Program-made: the position numbers and the translations under genes
DNA from: Pukyongia salina
GTDB taxonomy: Bacteria > Bacteroidota > Bacteroidia > Flavobacteriales > Flavobacteriaceae
Direction of reading: 5' to 3'
DNA: 64,000 nt
NCBI RefSeq assembly: GCF_002966125.1
Contig: NZ_CP027062.1
Span: 868,001 to 932,000, forward strand
Notes under the pieces: model-generated
What the model was told of the DNA's origin: nothing
Seen by the model: the letters and a program-made list of their open reading frames with translations, nothing else
Database searches by the model: none
Shown: positions 1 to 7,055 of the stretch, one piece after another
Layout: each line of letters begins with the position of its first letter
Position numbering within the stretch: position 1 is the stretch's first letter

Positions 1-18
1 GCACCTTCAATTTTTAGC

Positions 19-269
19 GCTCCTTGATCCCAATAGACAATGCTGGCAATGAACATAGATGCTGCGCATCTTCAAGTTACTCGCTCAATCTCAGGATTAA
101 CTCGCTTCGCTCCTTGATCCCAAAAGACAATGCTGGCAATGAACATAGATGCTGCGCATCTTCAAGTTACTCGCTCAATCCTCGGGATAAACTCGCTTCG
201 CTCCTTGATCCCAATAGACAATGCTGGCAATGAACATAGATGCTGCGCATCTCCAAGTTACTCGCTCAA
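19..269. repeat. Three tandem copies of a ~90-bp repeat beside tRNA-Ser
   Basis: Copies begin at 19, 109 and 200, each with GCTCCTTGATCCCA, so the period is 90 then 91 bp. Each unit runs through GACAATGCTGGCAATGAACA and ends near ACTCGCTCAA. The copies are almost identical, with a few substitutions, which suggests recent duplication. The block lies about 50 bp from the 3' end of the minus-strand tRNA-Ser. Open frames across it only follow the repeat and have no recognisable product. Bases 270-320 hold no feature I can identify. The block may continue to the left of the window. Confidence 0.85.
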
Positions 270-320
270 AATTTGCTCAAGCAAGCTTGGACAAATTCTT
301 TCGCTCGTAACTTCCATTCG

Positions 321-408
321 CAGAGAGGAAGGGATTCGAACCCTCGATACGCTTTTGGCGTATACACACTTTCCAGGCGTGCGCCTTCGACCACTCGGCC
401 ACCTCTCT
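321..408 (-). tRNA. tRNA-Ser (GGA)
   Basis: The reverse strand folds as a class II tRNA of 88 nt. The acceptor arm AGAGAGG pairs with CCTCTCT and is followed by discriminator G. The D-arm contains TGGCCGAGTGG, the anticodon loop CTGGAAA gives anticodon GGA, there is a long variable arm (ATACGC paired with GCGTAT), and the T-loop is TTCGAAT. The 3' CCA is not encoded. The tandem repeat block lies directly downstream. Confidence 0.95.
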
Positions 409-492
409 TTTTCCTTTCGCCTTATTAGGGCTTTAAAGGGCTGCCAAATAACAAAAAAAATAGCTGCTATTAAAATATTTCGGGAGGAAATT

Positions 493-1521
493 TCAGCTCA
501 ATTCCCCGCGAAGCGAAGTCTCGAAAATGGTTCGGAAGCTATTGGCGGAAATACCCTGGCCCAATAGATACATCAACTTCGCCAGGGCGGCTTCAGTTGT
601 AATATCCTTGCCGGAAATTACACCTAGTTTCTTAAGTTCCACACTAGTTTCATACAAGCCCATACTAACGCTACCACCAGAACATTGGGTAACATTAATA
701 ACCGGGACTCCCCTGGCAATCACTTTTTTCAGGCCTGAGATAAACCATGTTTGCGTAGTTACATTTCCGCTTCCATAGGTTTCGAGGATTAGTCCCTGCA
801 TTTCTGGAAATGAGATCATATGCCTAAACGTTTCCTTGTCCATTCCGGGAAACATCTTAATTAGTACTATCCCTTTTGCCAGATCTTTGAAAACTCTAAA
901 TTTCTTTCGTCTGTTAGGAACCAGCAGCGCCTTATAATTGATGGATAGATCCACTCCACTTTCGGCAATGGCCGGATAGTTTAATGATGCAAACGCCTGA
1001 AAATGCTGTGCGTTTATCTTGGTGGTCCGGTTAGCCCGGTATAATTTATATTCGAAATAAAGACATACTTCGGCGATCTTCGGATTTCCTTTTTCCTGTA
1101 AAGCTGCCAATTGAATTGAAGTGATAAGGTTCTCCTTGGCGTCTGTTCTAAGGTCTCCTATCGGTAATTGAGAGCCGGTAAAGATGATCGGTTTGGCAAG
1201 GTTCTCCGTCATAAAACTAATAGCCGAAGCTGTGTAAGACATAGTATCACTTCCATGTAACACTACAAATCCATCATATTTTTCGTAATTATCCTCGATA
1301 ATAGTGGCCAACTTTACCCAGTACCCGGGATTCATATTCGAGCTATCAATAGGCTTCCTGAAACTTTTAGTGGAGATCGAACAATCTAGCAGTTTTAGTT
1401 CGGGGATATAGGTGAGCAATTCATTGAAATTAAAATTTCGAAGTGCGGCTGTTTCAAAATCCATGATCATCCCAATGGTACCACCTGTATAAATCAGTAA
1501 AATGTGAGGTTTTGTCTTCAT
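493..1521 (-). CDS. ansA: Type I L-asparaginase
   Basis: This is a cytoplasmic type I asparaginase of 342 aa that hydrolyses L-asparagine to aspartate and ammonia. The N-terminal threonine motif TGGTIG lies at residues 12-17 and the second catalytic motif HGSDTM at 89-94, both standard for the family. There is no signal peptide, consistent with the cytoplasmic AnsA-like class. I start at the ATG at 1521, one base after the TAA of the upstream tatD gene. An ATG at 1533 would add four residues and overlap tatD. The TAATATG junction suggests translational coupling with tatD in a two-gene operon. Length is normal for the family. Confidence 0.93.
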   Translation of the reverse strand: MKTKPHILLIYTGGTIGMIMDFETAALRNFNFNELLTYIPELKLLDCSISTKSFRKPIDSSNMNPGYWVKLATIIEDNYEKYDGFVVLHGSDTMSYTASAISFMTENLAKPIIFTGSQLPIGDLRTDAKENLITSIQLAALQEKGNPKIAEVCLYFEYKLYRANRTTKINAQHFQAFASLNYPAIAESGVDLSINYKALLVPNRRKKFRVFKDLAKGIVLIKMFPGMDKETFRHMISFPEMQGLILETYGSGNVTTQTWFISGLKKVIARGVPVINVTQCSGGSVSMGLYETSVELKKLGVISGKDITTEAALAKLMYLLGQGISANSFRTIFETSLRGELS

Positions 1522-1522
1522 A

Positions 1523-2290
1523 TTATACGCCAAATATATGCCTGGAGTTTTCGGTTGTTATTTGTGCGACTTTCGCTTCTGAAATTCCATAGATATCTGC
1601 TACTTTTTCACAGACTAATTTTAGATAAGAACTCTCGTTTCGTTTACCTCGAAAAGGTACCGGTGCAAGGTAAGGGGAATCTGTTTCCAAAACAATATGC
1701 TTGATATCGATCTCATGGAGAAAGGTGTCGATCTTCCCATTTTTAAAAGTTACCACCCCGCCAATGCCTAATTTCATATTAAACCCAATAGCTCGCTCCG
1801 CCTGTTCTTTCGAACCCGTAAAACAATGGAAAATTCCGTAGAGATCATCGTCCCGCTCGGTTTCCAAAACCTCGAAGATCTCATCGAAGGCATCTCTGCA
1901 ATGAATTACTATGGGTAATTTGTGTTTTTTTGCTAGTTGAATTTGTTCCCGAAAGGCTTTTTTCTGAATTTCCAAAGTGGAAGTATCCCAGTACAGATCA
2001 ATACCAATCTCTCCTACAGCAATAAATTTTCGTTGCTCAAATGCTTTTGTTACAAATTCTAATTCCTGTTTATAAGACACTTCTTTCACAGAGGTTGGGT
2101 GCAGGCCCATCATCAGGAACACTTTATTGGGATAATTTCTCTCAAGATCAAACATCGCTTCCGCATAACCGGAATCTATGGCCGGGATAAAGAATCGATC
2201 TATCCCTGCTTTGGCCGCTCTTAACATCACGGCATCCCTGTCCTCTTCAAATGCTTCACTGTAAAGATGAGTATGAGTATCGGTTAACAT
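1523..2290 (-). CDS. TatD family metal-dependent deoxyribonuclease
   Basis: This 255-aa protein belongs to the TatD family of TIM-barrel metal-dependent hydrolases, several members of which act as 3'-5' DNases. The metal-binding motif TDTHTHL is at residues 3-9. GEIGID, the histidines in VIHCRD and IFHCFTGS, and LETDSPYLAPVPFRGKRN near the C-terminus all fit the family. The open frame extends to a TTG at 2329, but the ATG at 2290 places the metal motif at the extreme N-terminus as in relatives and avoids overlap with the divergent protease gene. It is co-transcribed with ansA, and the link between them is probably positional only. Confidence 0.92.
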   Translation of the reverse strand: MLTDTHTHLYSEAFEEDRDAVMLRAAKAGIDRFFIPAIDSGYAEAMFDLERNYPNKVFLMMGLHPTSVKEVSYKQELEFVTKAFEQRKFIAVGEIGIDLYWDTSTLEIQKKAFREQIQLAKKHKLPIVIHCRDAFDEIFEVLETERDDDLYGIFHCFTGSKEQAERAIGFNMKLGIGGVVTFKNGKIDTFLHEIDIKHIVLETDSPYLAPVPFRGKRNESSYLKLVCEKVADIYGISEAKVAQITTENSRHIFGV

Positions 2291-2336
2291 AGCTACAAAG
2301 CTAACTAAATTGTTGCCTATCTTTATCAAAAAAAAA

Positions 2337-2774
2337 GTGACGACATTAAGACAGCTCCTGGAGACAAAAGGGTTTTACCGAATCCCATTAAAGAAACTTA
2401 AAACCGGACATTATAAATTAAAGGCCAGGGTAAATGGTGTGATGGGTGAATTTATTCTGGATACTGGTGCTTCTAATAGCTGTATAGGATTTTCCAGCGT
2501 GGACCGCTTTATCATGCTTACAGAAGAGAGTAAGGTAAAAGCCGCGGGGGCTGGCGCGATCAATATGCAAACCCAGATAGCGAATGACAATAGTTTTACA
2601 ATAGGGAATAAGACTTCTAATAGGATGTCTTTCGTTATTTTCGACCTGAGTCATGTAAATGAAGCGCTTTTACAAGTGGAAGAAGAGGCCGTACACGGAA
2701 TTCTGGGCGCCGATTACCTTAAGGCGAACGCCGCGGTTATTGATTATGGTAGGAATGTTCTTTACCTGAAATAG
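2337..2774 (+). CDS. Retropepsin-like aspartic protease
   Basis: This 145-aa protein is a single-domain retropepsin-like protease of clan AA. The active-site triad DTGAS is at residues 42-46, and a C-terminal ILGADYL motif matches the conserved second hydrophobic element. Such short proteases are expected to work as homodimers. There is no signal peptide or membrane segment, so a cytoplasmic location is inferred. The frame can be opened at TTG 2310, but the GTG at 2337 (MTTLRQLLETKGF) resembles the N-terminus of Flavobacteria relatives as I remember them. The gene diverges from tatD with under 50 bp between starts. The substrate is unknown. Confidence 0.82.
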   Translation: MTTLRQLLETKGFYRIPLKKLKTGHYKLKARVNGVMGEFILDTGASNSCIGFSSVDRFIMLTEESKVKAAGAGAINMQTQIANDNSFTIGNKTSNRMSFVIFDLSHVNEALLQVEEEAVHGILGADYLKANAAVIDYGRNVLYLK

Positions 2775-2825
2775 AATATAATACTCTATATTTGTTGATA
2801 TAGAAGTCCCCCAATATACTTATAT

Positions 2826-4847
2826 ATGAAGGCGGTGCCGAAATTCTTATTCATACTTTTTATACTGCTCACCACTAATTCGTGGTCGCAGGATATGGAG
2901 TATTATATAAATCTTTCTGAAACTACCACCGACCGACATGAAAAACTTACAGCTCTCGATTCGGTAATTAGCAGGGCAAAGGTCACCAATCTGGACGACT
3001 TTATCGAATACAGCCTAAAGTACATCGAACTCGCCAAGGAAATGGACAGTGTTGAGGCTGCAGCCCGAAAAATGATCAATGTACATTACAGTCTTTCTTC
3101 GGTTAAAAATGAACCTAGACAAGCTCTTACCATTATAGACGGGATTCTGGCCCGGAAATATAAGATAACAGACAGTTATCTGCTGGGTGGTTTATATCTG
3201 AAACGCGGTGGTTCTAACTACAAGCTCAATCTCAACGACGCGGTTGAGGATTACAAAATGGCTATCGCCAGTTTTTCTGAAAAAGACTCCGTTTTTATCG
3301 CCGATGCCTATTTGTTCAGCGGACAAGCGTATTCCAATATGGGTAAATTTGTTCCGGCAGGAGAAAGTTATCGGAAAGCCTATAACTATTTCGAGGCCTT
3401 GAAGGATTATGAATATATGTTCTATGCACAACAAGGGATCACTACCATGTTTAGCATGAACGGATTTCATGAAAAGGCGATGAAGGAGCGGGAGAAGAAC
3501 ATTAAAAAGATCGAATCTCTGGAACTCACTCATCATCTCCCCACCGAGTATTATAACCAGGCCCTGGATTACGAAAAGATAGGGAATACGATAAAATATC
3601 TGGAATACCTGTTTAAGGCAAAGGACGCCATAGATAATTCCCGCGAGAACAATATGGAGATCTCGAACGAAATGTATGTCTATGCCGAACTGGTAGATTA
3701 CTACTGTGAAAGCGGTCAGCTCTCGGCAGCCGAAGAATATCTTGCTCTTATCAATCAGTTTCACGAAAATTCGCAGGACGACCTTATCACCTCCTCCCAA
3801 TATCTGGGTGCAAATGCAAAGTATCACTTTACACGTGGTGAATACGATATAGCCCTCGATTACGCCCAACAGAAATTAGTAAAGGCCGAAACACTCAAAT
3901 ACGAGGAAAACATATTGTCTTCACATAAGTTACTTTCAGATATCTACTATGCCAAGGGAGCATTTAAAAGCGCTCTGGAACATGAAAAGGCATATTCAGA
4001 ATTGAAAGATTATATATACAATAAAGGAGTTGCAAATTCGCTCGCGTATTACCAGACCTTATACGAAACCGAGAAGAACGAAAAGGAACTGGTAGAAAAG
4101 AGTTCGAATATACAGTTATTGGAGAAGGACAACCAGACATTCAAGAAGCTGATGATCTTTGGTGGGGTAGCTTTGTTGTTACTCTTTGGTGTTATTCTAT
4201 TGTACAGGAATCAGCTTTATTTCAAGAATAAGAAAATATTACAGGAGAAGTTTAGCCAGGAATTGATCGTTTCTCAGGAGGAAGAACGTATGCGTATTTC
4301 TAAAGACCTTCATGACGGCCTGGGGCAGCGATTACTGGTAATAAAAAATAAGATGATCGCTACCGGAGATGCCGAAACCAAAAATATGATAGACGAAACT
4401 ATCGAAGAGGTTAGATCCATTTCCCGGGACCTTCACCCTTTCCAGTTGCAGGAAATGGGAATAACCAAAGCACTGGAACATACGGTAACCCAGATCGATG
4501 AAAATACTACTCTTTTCATTTCGTCCGAGATCGATAATATCGATAATATCTTCAATCAGGAGGGAGAGGTAAATATTTACAGAATAGTTCAGGAAAGTCT
4601 TAGCAATGTATTAAAACATGCAAAAGCGGAAGCTAGTAAGATTTCGGTTAAAAAAATGGCTAACTTTGTTGTAATATCAATTAAGGACAATGGAGTGGGT
4701 TTTGATTTCTCTGAAAAGCTTCAGAACGTAAAGTCTTTAGGACTGAAAACACTCATGGAACGCACCCGTTTCTTAAATGGACAGATGAAGGTAGAGTCTA
4801 AAGCCAATAATGGTACCACCCTTCAATTTCAATTCCCGATCGCGTGA
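2826..4847 (+). CDS. TPR-containing sensor histidine kinase (HisKA_3 type)
   Basis: This is a two-component sensor of 673 aa. Residues 1-22 form a signal peptide ending in NSWSQ. Residues 23 to about 400 are a helical periplasmic region of degenerate tetratricopeptide repeats. One membrane helix spans 441-460 (LMIFGGVALLLLFGVILLY). The dimerisation/phosphoacceptor domain contains DLHDGLGQRL with His496, typical of the NarX/DegS-like HisKA_3 class. A C-terminal HATPase domain carries the N-box (QESLSNVLKHA) and DNGVGFDF. The start of the response regulator gene overlaps its stop by 4 bp, so the two form a cognate pair. The periplasmic ligand cannot be told from sequence. Confidence 0.93.
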   Translation: MKAVPKFLFILFILLTTNSWSQDMEYYINLSETTTDRHEKLTALDSVISRAKVTNLDDFIEYSLKYIELAKEMDSVEAAARKMINVHYSLSSVKNEPRQALTIIDGILARKYKITDSYLLGGLYLKRGGSNYKLNLNDAVEDYKMAIASFSEKDSVFIADAYLFSGQAYSNMGKFVPAGESYRKAYNYFEALKDYEYMFYAQQGITTMFSMNGFHEKAMKEREKNIKKIESLELTHHLPTEYYNQALDYEKIGNTIKYLEYLFKAKDAIDNSRENNMEISNEMYVYAELVDYYCESGQLSAAEEYLALINQFHENSQDDLITSSQYLGANAKYHFTRGEYDIALDYAQQKLVKAETLKYEENILSSHKLLSDIYYAKGAFKSALEHEKAYSELKDYIYNKGVANSLAYYQTLYETEKNEKELVEKSSNIQLLEKDNQTFKKLMIFGGVALLLLFGVILLYRNQLYFKNKKILQEKFSQELIVSQEEERMRISKDLHDGLGQRLLVIKNKMIATGDAETKNMIDETIEEVRSISRDLHPFQLQEMGITKALEHTVTQIDENTTLFISSEIDNIDNIFNQEGEVNIYRIVQESLSNVLKHAKAEASKISVKKMANFVVISIKDNGVGFDFSEKLQNVKSLGLKTLMERTRFLNGQMKVESKANNGTTLQFQFPIA

Positions 4848-5479
4848 ACAAAAACAAATCCATCATAACAGCAGACGACCATCCGCTGCTTCTAAAAGGA
4901 CTTAACGATTTTCTTTTGGAGAAAGGCTATAATATCGTGGGTTGTGGCGAAAACGGCAGAGAGGCCTATAATCTCATTACCAAATTGAAACCGGATATTG
5001 CTATTCTGGATATTCAGATGCCTTTTATGTCCGGGCTGGAGATTGCCAAGAAGTGTAAAACCAATGGCATTGATACCAAAATAGTACTTATTACCATTCA
5101 CAAAGAAAAGGAGCTTTACAACAAGGCCCAGGAATTGAATATCTTCGGATATATTCTGAAGGAATTCGCCATAGAGGAAATAGAGAATTGTATCGGGATG
5201 GTTTCTGAAGGCGAGCCGTACTTCAGTCAGAAGATCAAAGACATGCTCAATTCGAATAGCGCAGAAGATGAGGCTTTGAATGTTTTAACCCCTTCCGAAA
5301 AGAAGATCCTGAAATTGATCGCCCGAGATAAGACCAATAAAGAGATCGCTTCCTTACTCTTTATCTCATACCGAACTGTAGAGAAACATCGGTCCAATAT
5401 TATCAACAAATTAAAGCTGGAACCAAAGACTAACAGCCTGCTTAGCTGGGCTAAAGAACATCACAATAAACTTCAATAA
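4844..5479 (+). CDS. LuxR/NarL-family response regulator
   Basis: This 211-aa response regulator is the partner of the upstream kinase, with its GTG start overlapping that gene's stop (GTGA). The receiver domain (about residues 5-125) has the acidic pair D11-D12 and phosphoacceptor Asp56 in AILDIQMPFMSG. The C-terminal LuxR helix-turn-helix (about 146-205) carries LTPSEKKILKLIA, TNKEIA and RTVEKHRSNI. It should bind DNA as a phosphorylated dimer. A perfect 16-bp palindrome just beyond its stop codon (5500-5515) is a possible binding site, but this is only inference from position. Confidence 0.94.
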   Translation: MNKNKSIITADDHPLLLKGLNDFLLEKGYNIVGCGENGREAYNLITKLKPDIAILDIQMPFMSGLEIAKKCKTNGIDTKIVLITIHKEKELYNKAQELNIFGYILKEFAIEEIENCIGMVSEGEPYFSQKIKDMLNSNSAEDEALNVLTPSEKKILKLIARDKTNKEIASLLFISYRTVEKHRSNIINKLKLEPKTNSLLSWAKEHHNKLQ

Positions 5480-5499
5480 ACAGGTGATGTCTAATTAAT

Positions 5500-5515
5500 T
5501 ACGTGTTAACACGTA
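5500..5515. promoter_or_regulatory. Perfect 16-bp palindrome, possible operator
   Basis: TACGTGTTAACACGTA is its own reverse complement. It lies 20 bp after the response regulator stop and 48 bp before the ATG of the small membrane protein gene. Dyads of this size are typical of sites for dimeric regulators, and the adjacent LuxR-type regulator is the obvious candidate. There is no U-tract, so it is not a terminator. Confidence 0.45.
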
Positions 5516-5562
5516 TTTCAGTTTCAGCAAAACTTTCTCACATTTACAGTGTGAAAGATCTT

Positions 5563-5688
5563 ATGGTTTCTAAAGAGAATAATCAGAGTAAAACACGAAC
5601 TCGAAAAATAGTGTTCATCGTATTAGCGATATTCATAATATCGATCGTTTTGCTTAATTTATTGAACTATTTTGTTTCGTATAAATAA
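5563..5688 (+). CDS. Small single-pass membrane protein
   Basis: The predicted protein is 41 aa, starting MVSKENNQSKTRTRK and followed by one strongly hydrophobic helix (IVFIVLAIFIISIVLLNLL) and a short tail. The basic N-terminus suggests N-in topology. I prefer the ATG at 5563. GTG codons at 5503 and 5551 would lengthen it, but 5503 lies inside the 16-bp palindrome. It is followed by a terminator. It may be a target or modulator of the adjacent two-component system, though nothing in the sequence proves this. I recognise no family, and it may not be a real gene. Confidence 0.5.
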   Translation: MVSKENNQSKTRTRKIVFIVLAIFIISIVLLNLLNYFVSYK

Positions 5689-5710
5689 GTCCGTTAAGAT
5701 TTAACTAACT

Positions 5711-5748
5711 AACCAATAAAGCCCGGAATTCCGGGCTTTGTTGGTTTT
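5711..5748. terminator. Bidirectional intrinsic terminator
   Basis: AAAGCCCGGAATTCCGGGCTTT forms a perfect GC-rich stem, extended by AACCAA/TTGGTT. It lies between the small membrane protein gene (+) and odhB (-) and can serve both convergent units. Confidence 0.85.
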
Positions 5749-5764
5749 ATACGGCAATGATCTA

Positions 5765-7027
5765 TTAAAGTTCCAATGCCTTTTTCACGTCGTTGTTCAT
5801 CAACAATTCTTCGGGGTTTTCCAAAGCTTCCTTTACAGCTACCAGAAATCCTACAGATTCCCGCCCGTCTATAATGCGGTGGTCGTAGCTAAGCGCTACA
5901 AACATTACAGGTGCTATTACGATCTCCCCGTTTTTCACTACAGGCCGCTCTACAATATTGTGCATTCCAAGGATGCCGGATTGCGGCGGATTGATAATAG
6001 GTGTGGATAACATACTTCCAAACACCCCTCCATTTGAAATAGTGAAGGTGCCTCCTGTCATCTCGTCCACAGTAATTTCACCATCTCTGGCTCTTAAAGC
6101 CAGCCTTTTCACTTCGGCTTCCACCCCTCGGAAGGTGAGGTTCTCTGCATTCCTAATAACCGGCACCATTAGACCTTTAGGGCCAGACACAGCTATTGAA
6201 ATATCCTTGTAATCGTAAGTGATCTTATAATCGCCATCGATCATGGAATTCACGTCCGGATACAGATCCAGCGCCCTTACCACAGCAAGGGTGAAGAATG
6301 ACATAAACCCGAGCCCTACACCATGTTTTTCTTTAAATGTTTCCTTGTATTTTTTACGCAATTCGAAAATAGGACCCATATCCACCTCGTTGAAAGTGGT
6401 GAGCATAGCAGTTTCATTTTTCGCAGCAACGAGGCGTTCGGCAACTTTACGCCTTAGCATCGATAATTTCTTTCGTTCAGATCCACGTTTTCCGTGCCCC
6501 GGTGTTCCCATAGATGGAACGGCATTCATTGCATCTTCCTTGGTGATCCTTCCATCGCGGCCACTTCCCGTCACCGACCCGGAATCGATTCCTTTCTCAT
6601 CCAGGATCTTCTTCGCGGCGGGAGAAGCTGTTCCCGAAGCATAGGTTTTCTTTGTGGCCGGCGCCGCCTTTTCGTTTGTTTTTTCGCTCGTGGCCCGCTC
6701 TTTATCTAGATCGGGGCCGGCATTGCCTTCACCTTTTTCATCGCCAGGATTTTCGTAAGTCTCAGGTTTTGATTCACCATCGGGTCTTGGAGCATCGGTG
6801 TCTATTATACACACAACATCACCAACAGCTACGGCATCACCTTCTTCAGCCTTGAGTGTGATAATACCACTCGCTTCGGCAGGAAGTTCTAAGGTTGCTT
6901 TATCGCTATCCACTTCGGCTATCGCCTGGTCTTTTTCCACGTAGTCTCCGTCTTCTACCAACCACTGTGCTATTTCTACTTCGGTTATGGACTCTCCCGG
7001 AGAGGGGACTTTCATTTCTAATGGCAT
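5765..7027 (-). CDS. odhB: 2-oxoglutarate dehydrogenase E2, dihydrolipoyl succinyltransferase
   Basis: This is the 420-aa E2 component of the 2-oxoglutarate dehydrogenase complex, which transfers succinyl groups to CoA in the TCA cycle. The N-terminal lipoyl domain has the lipoylated Lys43 in DSDKATLELPA. A charged, Ala/Pro-rich linker covers about 80-130. The peripheral-subunit binding domain follows (SPAAKKILDEKGID...GRITKEDA, about 130-165). The C-terminal catalytic domain ends with the active-site signature YDHRIIDGRE, with His383 and Asp387. It follows odhA with 28 bp between them, so E1 and E2 are co-expressed. The E3 subunit is not in this window. Confidence 0.96.
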   Translation of the reverse strand: MPLEMKVPSPGESITEVEIAQWLVEDGDYVEKDQAIAEVDSDKATLELPAEASGIITLKAEEGDAVAVGDVVCIIDTDAPRPDGESKPETYENPGDEKGEGNAGPDLDKERATSEKTNEKAAPATKKTYASGTASPAAKKILDEKGIDSGSVTGSGRDGRITKEDAMNAVPSMGTPGHGKRGSERKKLSMLRRKVAERLVAAKNETAMLTTFNEVDMGPIFELRKKYKETFKEKHGVGLGFMSFFTLAVVRALDLYPDVNSMIDGDYKITYDYKDISIAVSGPKGLMVPVIRNAENLTFRGVEAEVKRLALRARDGEITVDEMTGGTFTISNGGVFGSMLSTPIINPPQSGILGMHNIVERPVVKNGEIVIAPVMFVALSYDHRIIDGRESVGFLVAVKEALENPEELLMNNDVKKALEL

Positions 7028-7055
7028 ACTATTATTATTTTCCTTTACAGAATTA

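Noticed and set aside
24-567. Overlapping open frames of 62-145 codons on the plus strand
   Set aside because: They run through the 90-bp tandem repeats and the antisense of tRNA-Ser, and their repeated peptides simply follow the DNA repeat.
3192-3869. 225-codon open frame antisense to the sensor kinase gene
   Set aside because: It lies wholly inside a well-supported gene, shows no domain, and its hydrophobic look comes from antisense reading of Glu/Lys/Ala-rich helices.
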